NCBI GenBank assembly: GCA_028551475.1
Contig: CM052360.1
Coordinates: forward strand, 3,336,501 to 3,400,500
Length of the DNA: 64,000 nt
From: Casuarina equisetifolia
Lineage: Eukaryota > Streptophyta > Magnoliopsida > Fagales > Casuarinaceae
Direction: 5' to 3'
The translations under genes were made by a program, and so were the position numbers. The notes beneath the pieces were generated by a model. The model saw only the letters and a program-made list of their open reading frames with translations. It was not told the origin of the DNA and did no database searches. Below, one piece after another: positions 1 to 12,500 of this stretch. The first letter of the stretch is position 1, and every line of letters starts with the position of its first letter.

Positions 1-440
1 GAGGATTTCGTTTCCTCTTTTGAGCAAAGAGACATAGTAGTTCTATTTTTTTTTTAGTAGGCAATTGGGGAAGGGGGATGTAGGATGTCTCGAACCCAAC
101 CATTTGGTCAGGCCTCTATTGGCTATCAATTGAGTTAGTAGGTGATAGACTGATAGTCTATTTGTTAGTAATATGTAATATAATAATATAAAAAGAGGAT
201 GAATTGGGTTACAAATTTAGTTTTTCCCTCCGTAACACAATGCTCAAACAAATAATGTATAGAATGAAAAGTAGTTCATCGGTTGACTATTAGCTGCCTA
301 GAACTTAGATCCTAGTTTCACACACTATGCTTCCAAATTTTTTTTTTCTAAATAATTTTTTTTTTAGACAAAAAGGTAAGTATGCATTAATAAAATTTTG
401 TGTACTGAAGTAAAGGAACATGAACATGAACATGAACATG
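1..440. repeat. Direct duplication, copy 1 (copy 2 at about 753-1165)
   Basis: Bases 1-440 reappear, diverged, from 753 onward: both begin GAGGATTTCG, share TTTGAGCAAAGAGA, GGATGTCTCGA and GATGAATTGGGTTACAAATTT, and run into the same LINE 3' tail. The spacing makes this a tandem duplication of about 750 bp. In copy 1 the LINE tail is cut after about 100 bp and followed by a short CATGAA repeat (near 417-440). No gene is seen here. Confidence 0.75.
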
Positions 441-1084
441 TGACCCAACCCTACAAAACGCATCTCCTTTAATTAAAGGTTTCTTAAATCTTCCCTCCAT
501 TCTTGGCAATCAGTTCCTCACCATGTGTTGGACCCTCGATCTTCTTTATAAACTCTATTCACCACCCAAGGATTGGTTATAAGATCACCTTTTCTTTTAG
601 TACGAAGTTCAGGAAAGATTAGGTAGGAGCAAGCCAAACAACTCGGACCTTCACTACGCTACTACGTTATAAATTAAAGGTTTCCCATTCTCGGATGCCG
701 TGAGGCGGACTGGAAAGTTTTGGATAGAGTTTCATCCCTAAGAAAGAGAAAAGAGGATTTCGTGTCCTCCTTTGAGCAAAGAGAAACAGCAGGTCTATTT
801 GTTTGTTTGTTTTTTTTTTTAATAGGCAATTGTGGAAGGGGCAGGTAGGATGTCTCGAGCCCCAAACATTTGGTTGGGGCCTTTATTGGCTATCAACTGA
901 TCTAGCAGTTGATAGACTAATAGGTCTATTTGTTAGTGATATGTAACATAATAGCGGAATCAGAGGATGAATTGGGTTACAAATTTAGTTTTTCCCTCGA
1001 AACAATGATCAAACAAATAATGGATATAATGAAGAGTAGTTCATTGGTTGACTGTTAGTCACCTAAAACTTAGATCCTGGTTTG

Positions 1085-2370
1085 ACACATTAGACTCCTA
1101 AACCTTTTTTCTATATAATTTTTTTTTATGACAATATAAGTTTACATTAATAAAATTTAGTGTATAAAAGCAAAGGAATATATCCCAATATTAAAAAAGT
1201 TACAAAATCTATGAGAAAATGAAGGTTTAAAGCTTTTAAATATCATTCAAAATGACAGTTTTTTTAGAGAATTTAATATTTTGAAATAAAGAAATTCTCC
1301 TTTGTAATTTTATTTTATTTTTTATACTTTTGCTAACAAGATTGAAATGTTTATTGTTTTGCTTTGAAAATGCCTTTAATTACATTTAATCTATATACAA
1401 TAAGTGTAAGCTAAAAAAGATATCTTAAGAAGTTTAGTAACTAAATTCCTTTCTTAATTGTTCAATGATTCATTATAATCATTTTATCCACCAATAAGAC
1501 GTTGGATTTCACTCTAAGTAAAAATAGTCTTCCAAATCACCTTTGTCTATATAAATTCAAAAAAGAGATGACTCCTATTTTCTACATAAAAATAATAGAA
1601 ATCGTACTATATGTTAATTGAAAGGAGCCATCATATAATTTTTTTGGTGAAAAGGTAATTTGTGTTAATAAGTATTAAAATACAAAAGCATAAATGCATA
1701 CCCTAGTATTATAGATTTTACTATATCTATAATTTTTTTTGCAATAGAAAGTCTATCTTGATAGACTAGCTATTCAATAAAATTATATTTGTTGATGTCA
1801 CCAATTTAGATTAAATCATATCAATCTACTTCTTCATCAAATGGTTGAAGGACTGTAAATTTCTTTGCAGTAATAGACAAACCTAGAGTGGGCCTTAGTT
1901 TGAAGGTGCCTTTTCAATTCCATGCTATGAAACCTTTTATATCAAGCTACATCACTTTTTTTTTATTTTATATTGTAAATCCATTTATGCTATAATGAAA
2001 TATTTGCGAGGTTAATAAGATTCCAAAGCATACCTCTCAAAAGGATTTTCTTCTAATGTTTGACATTTAGTAGCCTTAATCCCCCTTCTTTATTAGGTGA
2101 GCAAACTATTTTCCAAACTATTTTGTGAGATTCCTCATTTTTAATTTGACCAAGTATCAATTGAAGTCAAAATAATGGTTAAACATTTGATAAGGGAGTT
2201 TTTTTTAATCATCTTTGCAATAGAGGTGGTCATTTAATATTCTTTAAAAGATTCAAAATCTTCAATGAGCAAACCGAATCTCAAAATCTAGAATAAAGTA
2301 TTTTTAGGATATATGTTTTGGAATCTCATAAATCTCCTAAAAGCTTTATTATGGAGTAAACTGATTTATA
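1085..2370 (-). mobile_element. Decayed LINE (L1-type) 3' half, minus strand
   Basis: The left edge carries a T-rich run (a poly-A tail on the minus strand) followed by a sequence matching the LINE at 47.6-50.2 kb over about 1 kb: both share the TTTACATTAATAAAAT tail motif, GAAGTTT after the ATATCTTAA stretch, and the AGCAAACT..TTTTGTG block. No long reading frame survives. A second, short LINE tail (about 1640-1735) is inserted inside it. Boundaries on the right are approximate. Confidence 0.65.
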
Positions 2371-2379
2371 GTACAAAGT

Positions 2380-3180
2380 GTAAAAGAATTTCAGTAATGC
2401 AATTAGACATAAAAGGTATTATAGCTTGAGGTTGGTAAGTTTTCCTCAAATTAAGGCTTACACTTACCTCTGTTATCTCTACTTTTACATATTGTTGCCA
2501 AAAGATTTATAACAATCTTCAGCAAGTTGATGAAAGGGTGGATTGGTATGGTTTAATTTGGACTAATTGCATTAGCAAATATAATTTTATTAAATAGCTT
2601 GTTTGTAAGAATAAACTTTCTATAGTAACAAAAATTGTAAGGTGACTTTCTTTGGTAAACATATATTGTGATTTTTGTTAGTTGTATATAGAAAATAGAA
2701 GTCATCTTTTTTTTTTAATGTGCATGGACAAGGATAATTTGGAAAAGTATTCTCGCTTAGAATGGATTATGATGTGACATTGGAGAATGAAATAAAGAAC
2801 TATAATGGACGATCAAAGTAATTAAATGAAAGAATTTAGCTATTAAACTTTTCAAGATATCTTTCTTAGCTTGTATTTATTGTATATGGGTTGAACGAAA
2901 TGGAAGATATTTTCAGAGGAAAACAATTGATATCCTTATTCTTTTAATGAAAGTAAAGAAGGTAGTATAAGAGAGAACTTTTTTGTTTAGAAATATAAAA
3001 TTCTCTTAAAGAAAGGTTATTTGAGTGAGATTTGGAAGTTTCTAAGTTTTTTATTTTTAATTTTGTTTTATAGATATGGTGACTTTTATAATGCTAGGGT
3101 ATGCTCCTATGCTTATGTACTTTAATATTTATTAATACAATTTACTTTTCCACCATAAAAGAGTTTCAAAATCAACACTA
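2380..3180 (+). mobile_element. Decayed LINE 3' end, plus strand
   Basis: In the plus direction the stretch near 2820-3060 reads as the C-terminal part of a plant L1 ORF2, with a recognisable segment CIYCIWVERNGRYFQRK followed by stops. After it comes the LINE tail (about 3070-3165) ending in TTAATACAATTTACTTTTCC. The element faces the minus-strand LINE to its left; because each has its own 3' end they are two insertions, not one inverted element. It is non-functional. Confidence 0.6.
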
Positions 3181-5493
3181 AAACTTTGAAAGGATTCTCA
3201 TCTATATAAAAAAAAGTGCATGCGTAGCCATCTCAAAAGTAATCTCCATTAATTTGGGAAGTACACATAGTAAGATTATAATAATAAATATTTAGACCTT
3301 TTTTTTTTAAGTTTCAAAATTTTAATTTAATTTTTCTTCATTTTCTTGAGAATAAAAGTCAGTTAATAGTAAGTCAAGCACAAATCTTTTTGGATTTTAC
3401 ACAATAATTTTTTTGGATTTTTTGGTCATGAATTTCAAGGTTTTCTTTTGGGTAAAGAAGAATGATTAAAATTAACCCAAGGAACAAATGTCCCAGGGCC
3501 TACTCAAGAGAGGACAATTAAAAAAGAAGAAGATAAGTTGACATCACATGTCTGGGGTTAAGCTATCTAATTTAGGGAGTTGTCATCTATTAGTCGGGGA
3601 ATTCGTGATGGTTGTGCCGGGTTTCTTCAACATGTCATCTTTGCTGAAAGTATTACAAATAGCTTTATATCTTACCCAACGTTTGGAGCCTCATGCCATC
3701 CAAAATCCATTCCAGTGGTATGCTTTGTTAGACAAGTCGAAGTCATCAAAATGCATTTCCAACCTCAAATCTTTGTCCAAACCGGTGAATTGGAAGATCA
3801 AAAAATGTGAAAACTGTATGAAGTGCGAGATCTTTATTAGAATAACACGGTTTGGATAAAAATCAAAGAAACATTTGAACGAAATTCCTTCTTATTCTTA
3901 TTTGAGAGTATTATGCGGTGTCCTTCACTCATAAGTTCTGATATTAGAAACAAGTGTGAATCATCCGGCAAAGATTGGTTTAGTTTGTAACCTATCGTGC
4001 GACCCAGGACAAGTGGTTTTATGGTCCATGTAGCTAAGTTATGAAGGTATTCTAATTGTATAACACAACAATAATATATGGGTCACCATCCCTATAATTC
4101 AAAGTCATAGTTATCGAATCCAATGGTTTTGATTGACACTTTAATTTAGAGAATAAGGATATGAAGTTATTGGGATGATGAACCATCTACCATTGTTATG
4201 TGTTATACAGCTAGATTAACATCATAAATTCGCTACATGGCCAATGGTTTTGACAGACACTTCAATTTCTTGGGTAACGAATGTTGAGTCGTCCGGCAAG
4301 TTTGTAAAAAAGGGGGCTTCAGGTTCAACATCAGTCGAAGGACCTATCCACTGAATATATTCACTCATATTATGCATAACTTCCATTTCTCTAAAGGAAA
4401 TGTCAAGCCAGTCGGGAGGCAAGCCGTTGGAGTGCTGTCCGATGCGTTACGTAACATGGCCTAGTATAGACCAAATTCTAGGAACAATGTCTTTCGATTG
4501 GTGACGCGAGAATTTGCGACGTGATTGTACTGAAAATTCTAGTTTTCTTCCCAACTTTCAACTGGAATCGCCAGTGAAAAGCTATGTTCAAATAGGAGGC
4601 AATGTTCGAAGACAATGGTTTTAAACAAATAGAATTATTTGTTGCTTTGAAGCAAATCAGGCGTTGTCTTTCGCAGTTTCGTTTTCCTCCTTGACCTGAA
4701 GAAAGACTTTATCTTGTAGATTACTTGAAATTTGTGGATTTTAATCTCAGAAAAGAATGTGTGGAAAATTTGTTTTTTGTGAAGTGTGGAAGATTTGTTA
4801 ATGAGAAGCAAAGTAGGAAAAATCTGTAAAGAGTGAAGAGAAGTGCTTTCTAGAAGTTGTTTGCTTCAGCTTCACTATTTCAGCTTTTTGAAAGGTTAGA
4901 GAAATCACTAAATAAAACACTGGAAAATCGTACTTCCTAGGAGTTTGGCTTCATCGTTGCTGCTACTGAGCTCTACTTTAGAACTATTAGTGACTTGAGA
5001 CTTCATTTGTCTAGGAAGTCTATTTTGTACTCTTTGTCTAACTTGAAAGGTTAAAAAAAAGAAGGAAAAAAATGAAGAAGTAAGCCTTCGGGATAGCGTG
5101 AAACATGATGTTATCGTTGATGTGGTAATATTTTAGCTAACATTGCCTTTGCTTGCATAGAGTCGCGAGGAATATAACCTTAGCAGCTTTCACTTTGAGT
5201 ACTCTTTTTACGCGAAAGACTACAATCATAATCAGCTCCTTAGGCTTAGCCCGTCAACCAATAGGATCAGGTTGCTTGTGGAAAACCTACATCTGCACTA
5301 TCAATAATATGTGGCTAATACATTTAAAGTCAAAAAGGGTTCACTTACAAGCCACAGGAAACCATACAGGAAAGTCGCTTAACTATTTGAGATTAAAAAG
5401 AGAAAAGAAAAAGGAAAAGGAAAATAGAAGTTCCGACGTACATAACCCGTAAAATGTGGGCCCATAAATGAAGAAAGGGCCACCCCTGATGGC
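3181..5493. other. Upstream region of SEO copy 1, no gene recognised
   Basis: Short open frames (3548-3859 plus, 4222-4422 minus) have no recognisable family signature and may be transposon debris. The part from about 4740 to 5220 is homologous to the region upstream of SEO copy 2 (about 12600-12990): both share GTGTGGAAAATTTGTTT, AATGAGAAGCAAA, TTTGGCTTC and CCTTTGCTTG blocks in the same order. This is therefore likely the distal promoter that was duplicated with the gene. Confidence 0.5.
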
Positions 5494-5500
5494 TATAATA
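5494..5500 (+). promoter_or_regulatory. TATA box of SEO copy 1
   Basis: TATAATA lies in the context GATGGC-TATAATA-GGC, aligned with GATGGC-TATAAATA-GGGGCC of copy 2. It is 67 bp before the ATG at 5561, shorter than the 103-121 bp in the other four copies, in line with loss of sequence between TATA box and start in this copy. Confidence 0.6.
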
Positions 5501-5560
5501 GGCGGCCGGCTACTTAACAACTTGCACCAACCACCTTTTCTATTCTTCCACAAAAACACC

Positions 5561-8500
5561 ATGCACAGCATTGAGGATCTTATTCATGCAACCCATGATT
5601 CTGCTACTGAAAAACTCGATCCCAACTGGGTTTTAGCTGTCGCCGAAAATATTCTTAAGCATGCCACCGAGATCACGGGGATTAGTCCTGGGTCAACAGA
5701 TGTTTCTGGGGAGACTGTTAGGGAGGTATATGTTCCTGTTTCTGGGGACACTGTTGTGGACGTATATGTTCCTATCGATATGCTTCTACCCACATTATTC
5801 ACGAGATAATTTTTTTCCCCTGTTCTGGTCCGTGGGTTGGAATTCCCAACAGTCGTAACTCTTCCTAGTCAAAGAAACCTCATCTGTCCTGTCTTCTTGA
5901 AGTGGCTTTGACATGAGGGTCAAGATTTAACATTTTTATTTTACGAGATAATGAATATGCCGGGGATCTTTAGTTATTTTTAGCTATATATGTGTTGCTA
6001 CTACTCTTAGCTAAAATAAGGCAGGATATGCGTTTTTGGCTTTTACTTTCTACGTTTTTATCTTTGAGCTGTCTCACTGATATATCACTTACGGTCACAA
6101 TAGGGTACCCATGCACGCCAGGAGAAAGAGGAGGAAAAGCCCCCAGAAGGCCTCAGTCGACTGCGATTTATACTCAAGCGGCTTTCCAGCGAGGTAACAA
6201 AGCATAGTTTGTAGAGTAAATTCGGGCTGATTAGAATGAGATCCTTTTAACATATATGTAGAGCATATTTCATAATGACAATCGTGGAATTTTAGATGGC
6301 ATGCGAGGTTCCCAATGAGAGCGTTGCTGAGGAATTAACGATGTCAATACTTAGAAAAGTCTCAGGCTATTCATGGGATGCCAAGGCAGTGCTAGCATTT
6401 GCAGCTTTTGCTTTGGAGTACTGGAATTTCTGTTTTGCCCTAAAACACTCATCGGAACTCCCCGAGTTCGTGGCGATTCTGAAACGTGTATCGGTCAACG
6501 TAGAGCCTGAGAAATATCGGAATGTAATTGATGAACTTAAAAGCCTGATCAACGCTACATCGGAATTCATCAAGCTCATTGTTGATTTCAGCAAGAAAAA
6601 CAACCACGGTAAAAAGGTACCAAAATCACAAACTTTCTACGACCGTATCCCCACGGATGTTTACTGGGCTATCAGAACTATGTTAGCTTGCACGACTCAC
6701 ATGTGTTGTCTCGTTGAGAATGAGTAAGTTCTTGTCCCCCTCATGAGCTATATACGCTGAAATCCTTCCAGTAGAAGAGTTATGAGGAAATAATTGGCGT
6801 GTAAAATTTCTTCGTTTAATCTAATGCAAATGAACATGATAATCTAATGGTTGTAGGAACAAGACAGAGGAACTATCAGTTTCTTTGGCCAGAATCAACG
6901 TGATGCTCAACTCTCTTAAGGGGAATATAGGTGAGTACGAAAAACAAGAAGGTTATCCTATGAGCCGATTTCACTCATATTGAAGCAACTTACCATGAAT
7001 ATGTAGCTCATGTAGTATATTGTCTTAAAACTGGGAAAAGCTGCAGACCACGATTATTGTCCTCTACAGGTGAAATTGAGGACTATAAGGAACTGAAGCG
7101 ACTCTACGAAGATTCTGATGAGATCACGTACGTGATTTTCACTGAGGCTAAAGCGCAGCTGGTAGACGGTTCTACTGCGAAACCGGTTAGCTCTTCTAGC
7201 AGAGTTTTTGCGTTTTATTTCTACAACTAATATCACTATTGTATTTCTTCTTTTTTTTTTCTTTTTAATTTTTGGGACCCGCTACACCCTTTTCAGTTGC
7301 TAGAACTGAAGCTTATGCTAATCCCTCTAAATGATGTGCCAATAAGAACAACAAGAATGTTTAGATGTTCAATAGTTTACCAAAATTTCATAATCGAATT
7401 GCAAAAACAGGTTAACATCGACGTGCTGAAAGAAAAGAGGATTCTGTTACTAATTTCGACCCTAGACATATCTACTCAAGAGTTCTCGGATCTGAAGCTA
7501 GTATACCATGAGATTATGAAGGAAGAAAGGTATAGAATTGTATGGATCCCAATGGTGCAGTTGACCGCTGACTTGCCAAAGCACTTTCAGGAGTTGCAGT
7601 CTGAGATGCCCTGGTACATAGTACAGGGCTTTGCATCATCAGCGGGCATGAGGCTTATTAAGAAGGTGTCAAAATTTGAGAACTGGCCTCTCCTTCTGGT
7701 GATGGACCCACAAGGGAGGGTGGAGCACCCAAACGCACTCCACATGATACATATATGGGGAATGAAGGCTTTCCCTCTCACTATCACGAAAGAGAAGGAA
7801 CTTTTGGGCCAAGAAAATGTAATGGGAAACATCGTGAGTGACATCAATCCGGACATATATCGCTGGGTAAATTTTTTTATCTGTCCGAAATTTAGATACA
7901 TATATAGATCACAGGGGGGACGGGGTGTTTGGTGACACAAGTATGCACACACTTGCACGTATTCATGCATGCCATTTCAAGAAAAATTCATGATATGGAC
8001 CCGAATAAAATTGAGGTTTAATGTATCCTGTTCAATCAGATCAAAGAGGAGAAGTACATTTTCTACTATGGAGGCAAGGACAACTCGTGGATCGAACAAT
8101 TTAAGGACAAAGTCACTTCTTTGAAGAAGGAACACAAAATTTCCGTCGAGTTGCTTTGTGTTAAAAAAGAAGTCAAAGGTAAGGATGTCCATTGCATCCT
8201 AGATCGTTTCTGGAGGGCCATACAAAGCTTATTCTATTGCAAGGCTCGGGAGAAAACCAAAAGGTACCGTCTGATGCTAGAAATTCGAAAATTGCTTTCC
8301 TACAAGAACGAGGATGGATGGGCTGTACTGTACAAAGGATCTAGAATGGTGTCCAGTGGCCGTGGCACAGTAATTCTGGAAGTCTTCAAGCTGTTTGGCG
8401 AATGGAAGGGTGAGGAGACTAAAAAGGGCTTCGAAAAGATTTTCTTGGAATGCCTCAAGAACTCATCTGAAGATGAGCCCTGCCACCATATTGACATTCC

Positions 8501-8618
8501 AATCCCAGCTGAAAACTTCCTAGAGCTTCTAGACTCCCCTTACTGTTCCTCCGCCATGGAGACTTATGTCAGCTTTAAGTGTTGCCATGTGGGTGGTGCT
8601 TTGAACGCACAGCACTAG
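5561..8618 (+). CDS. SEO: Sieve element occlusion protein, copy 1 (seven exons, N-terminally shortened)
   Basis: Predicted exons: 5561-5725, 6104-6193, 6296-6723, 6857-6930, 7070-7185, 7411-7866, 8040-8618 (635 aa). SEO proteins are P-protein subunits that form filaments in phloem sieve elements and plug sieve plates after wounding. Seen here: the SEO N-terminal domain in exons 1-5 (YSWDAKAVLAFAAFALEYW in exon 3), a thioredoxin-like middle part in exon 6 (EMPWYIVQ), and the SEO C-terminal domain in exon 7 (YYGGKD, GWAVLYKGS, METYVSFKCCH). Compared with the other copies, the first 30 or so residues are absent and exons 4 and 5 are shorter by 21 and 15 nt, all in frame. Exon 1 has two alternative donors (5726 and 5762) made by a 36-bp tandem duplication. 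The first Cys of the C-terminal CxxC is missing (SPYCSSAME). The frame is open throughout, so the gene may be functional, but it is the most diverged copy. Confidence 0.85.
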
Positions 8619-9329
8619 ATGGCCACATATCTCGCTAATGATATTACTACAAAATAATCGATGTTGGTGACTGAGTTCGTAGCTAGTTACATATGTCACT
8701 AGTATGAAGAAGTTTGTCGTGTAATGCAAATAATAGGAGCATCTTAATACGTGTATAATCTGATGCCCATTTTAAGGAAAGTATCTATATAATCGTTTGA
8801 TGCACTTGGTGTAATCAAAGGGGTCTCTACTGTCCATGGCTCATTTTTTATTTTTTATTTCTTTTGTTGGGTTCTTTAATGCGTAGCTTGGCACGTCGTC
8901 CTGCATTTCGAGGAAAGTGGGCATATACTAATGAACATTTAAAAAATTAAGAGAACATTATGTCGAATTTTAGTCTATATTTGAAAGCGTGATAAGAGTT
9001 TGTGTCTTTTACATCTTTTAGTGCTCCAGACCATATCCAGAGTTGGAGGTAATCCAAATGTCCAAGAAAACACGAAAGAACTCGCCAGAAATTGCAGTAG
9101 GTTGTTGGAAAATTAAGAAGAGAAATACGAAGCTTTAATCTCAAAATTTGTGATTTACAAGTGTAGAATGATTGCAAATTTATAGCCTAGACTAGTAATC
9201 TATACATTCAAAGCTTGATTTTTTGTTGACTTTCGTTCGAAGATGATCTGACGGAGGATGCTTCGGGTTGCAAATATGGTATAAAGAATCAGATCCTAAT
9301 GGATAGATATTGTGTTCGGTGAAATTCTA
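8619..9329. other. 3' flank of SEO copy 1
   Basis: Bases 8720-8860 match the 3' flanks of copies 2 (16440-16560) and 3 (23290-23390): all contain GAGCATC, a CTGATGCC- or CTGGTGCC-type block and AAGTATCT. This is probably duplicated 3' UTR. The rest shows nothing recognisable. Confidence 0.5.
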
Positions 9330-9530
9330 CATGCAAGTGTACATGTTGAACAAGTAATATAATAATGAGTACATATATCGTCCCACGAAGACTAGTGTTT
9401 ACTAAACTAATTAATTACTAATGATGAACAACTCCTAGAATTTATCTAACCAACCGAAATGATAAATTGTGAATTTAATAACTAAATTTAATTTAAACTT
9501 AACAAACAAAAGGTTGAGTTAACAATGGAT
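9330..9530. repeat. Dispersed repeat, also at 45201-45420
   Basis: Shares GAACAAGTAATATAAT, ATCGTCCCAC and GAACAACTCCTAGAATTTATCTAAC with the left end of the insertion at 45201-46467. Only about 200 bp of that element is present here, so it is a truncated relative. Confidence 0.65.
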
Positions 9531-12500
9531 GGTTGATGGAGTAAAATGCTATAGTTGATAAACAAATCTTTGCTCAGTTCCGATTCGTTGGTGGCCTGAG
9601 TGATGTCTTGACCCAATCGATTACAGAAGCAACTCATTTTATAAGCTTATGTGCACAGGAATGAGCACTTCAATGAATTTGGGATCATGAACCAACTTAA
9701 AAACCTTCATATGTCGGAATGAATGGAAAGATGAAGCTATCAGAACAAAGAATCGCATTCTAGAAGCCAAATGAACGACAAGGAAGTATGCTTCCAAGAT
9801 TAGGTTGTCGAAACAAAGCTTGAGTACCCAAGAAATTGTTGCGAAAACGACAATAGCTTCACCAGCATTTAGTTCCATGAGATGATGTACTTCAACCCCT
9901 CCAAACTCTTCTGATTGTTGAAGTTGTACGAACGTTACTGAAGGAAGCCGGAAGAAACAAGCTGGAGTTTGAAGAAAAAGGCCAGCATGCGTTGATGACG
10001 TTGCTAAACTCTCTACCTCTGTCCACAACTACATCAACCATGCACAGCCCAATAACGGTGTCAAGCACGCGTGCCGATAGGAAACTCCTTATTCACCAGG
10101 AGCACATTATGGACAAGTCTACTTTCCCAAACTGACTGGACAGCAAGGCTTATAGATAAGCAACCACTCAGCATTCACCAACTACCACCGTGGAGAATCC
10201 TCAGCACAGTTGATCCCTAGAGTCAATGCTCCACCACCCATACATCCAAAGAACAAAGTGAGAAAATGGGGCACGGTTCGAGAAGAAGTCACGAAGAAGT
10301 TCATCCTGACCGACTGTTCAAGAGGAAAAGTAGGAAGAAATAAGAAGGTCGAGTAAACCGGCTATTTGAAATGTGTAATATTTGAAAAATATTTTAAAAT
10401 GGCCAAACTGGCTATATAAGTCTAGGTGTAGCTTAGAGTTTTGCATCAATTTTCTCTAAGCTGTTTGCTATAGTTATAATACAAAGCCCTTTTTGGCTCA
10501 AAGCTTCGTCTTTATTACCTTTTTCAAGTCTGATCGCAGCAAATAAAGAAAATATCTAAATCTAGTTTAACAAATTTCTCCACCTGGGGAGAGGGCCTTG
10601 GCAGTTAATTTAAGAAGTAAAGAGTTATTCGCCTGGTCTTATGATCCAAGCAACGAAGTATTGTTATGGCGAGCCAGATCATTCACGGAGACCAAGTCGA
10701 GGTCAGGGGAGCTCTTTAAATTGAAAAAGGAAAAAAAAAGAAAAAGAAAAAGAAAAAAGAAGCCTCTCAGAAGACCCTTTAAGTATCTCTTAACTAAAAT
10801 AAACAGGTACTATAAATGGTAAACAGTTAGAGTGCACTTTTTCCACAAATTTGCGTGTGGCTTCATGTATGATCGATTTGGTGATAATAGACAGCATCTC
10901 GACCCTCTTCATTCTGGTAATCATTTTGTCTCAGTCCACGACAACCTACAAAAACGTTGTCACGTCCATACCTTTCTTAATCATCATACCAGTGGACTGG
11001 TCCTTGATTTTGTGCTTTCCACTTTTATCCTGTCCTCACTGTTGTATCAAGTTAAACTCACATAGGTGCAGGGATCCTATGATTACTTCAGTAGTCAATT
11101 CTAACTTATTTAACTTAGTTAACTATTGCTTACACAATGTTTAGGGGACTGTAAGATGCACCATGATTTTTCTTCTTCTTTATAGTTAAAGAAAAAAGTG
11201 TAGAAAATAGGTGTTCAATTTAAAACCTCCCACAAACTTACTAGCGAGTTGACAAATTTATAGTATAGTTATTTCTTGATAATAATGAATACTATGTGAG
11301 TGAATTAAAATAAAATTTCGTATTTTTATTCAAGTAAAGTTTTAGAGATAAAATATTATAACTAAATGAAGACATTATATTTTGTAAAACATTTTTTTTA
11401 TATATTTTAGTTTTCTTAGACCAAATAGGTATTATTTTTCTACAGAGAATAAACAAAAACTTTAATATGCTTAAATGAATTTTAGATCTCATGGTCGCCT
11501 GTGAAAACAAAATCTTGTCCCTACCAATTCTTGGACGAGCGAGTAAATTTTATCAGATGATATATATCCCCAAAAGTTTCCTTGTTATCCTATTACGCAT
11601 TTGGGTACTTAAAGGTAGCTCCCACGTCTTGGGCAATAAGAGCAAGCAAGCCTTCCTCCGGACCGTGTTCGTCCGGTGAAGACATCTGGAACCAAATCCA
11701 TGCAACCCCGTGTTCGTGGTGAATGAAAGTTTGACGTGGACTATCTTTTCTTCTTGTGAAGAACATCCTTCAGCGTGAAATCCTACACTGGGATACCACT
11801 ACACTTGTTCTTTTCAAGAAGTACCTCCTTTTATATTTCAATGATTAGCTTTTCTTTCCTTCTCAGAGTTTGATTGTGTTCTGATTCGGTCTAGGCTGGC
11901 GTACACTGTACTGGTAGCCGATCCTCCCCTAAAAGGTTCAAAAGCCTGCTAAGCTTGAGGAAGGTGGATCTTTTTCCGGCTTTAGTACTCAAGACAGCTA
12001 GCAGCTTTTCTCTTTCTCGTCAGGGTACCTTGAGAGTCTTTGTGCATTTCCACAAGAATAATGCAAAGAAAGAAGAGTGGTCCGACAAGGAGGATAATAT
12101 TCAAGACCGTTTATCCCACGAGAGATCACAAGTAGATTGGAGAAGTCATGTTTTGTCCAAACTGAGCCAGGAAGCGTGAAGCATTTCTTTATTAGTTTTT
12201 GAGAAAAAAAAAGTCGCGAATGCATGCGTAACACGAGGGATCTGCCGAACATTTCTGGGCATAACAATTCAAGTTTTTCTAAGTGACAATTACTTCCCAC
12301 TGACTGCAGGGTGCCGACGTAGACTTCAAGTCCTTATAAGACATGACCCGAAATTCGAGCTCTAAACCACCATTGCATAAGCTAAAGCAACTGCGATGTA
12401 ATAACAAAACGATAGTATTTTTGAACTTTTCCTACCAAACGCCTTTGCATGATATCCACACTGTAGTACAGTCACTAGCAATGAGTAAGTTGAATTTTAC

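Noticed and set aside
1085-3180. One LINE with a 5' inversion
   Set aside because: Both halves carry their own 3' tails, which needs two insertions.
3548-3859. Open frame of 103 codons
   Set aside because: No family motif, a low-complexity context next to LINE debris, and a competing frame of similar length on the same strand.
5468-5560. In-frame upstream ATG extending SEO copy 1
   Set aside because: The extension overlaps the TATA box and does not match the N-terminus of any other copy.
9639-10028. Minus-strand open frame of 129 codons
   Set aside because: No recognisable domain; it overlaps retroelement-like DNA and has no splice or promoter support.
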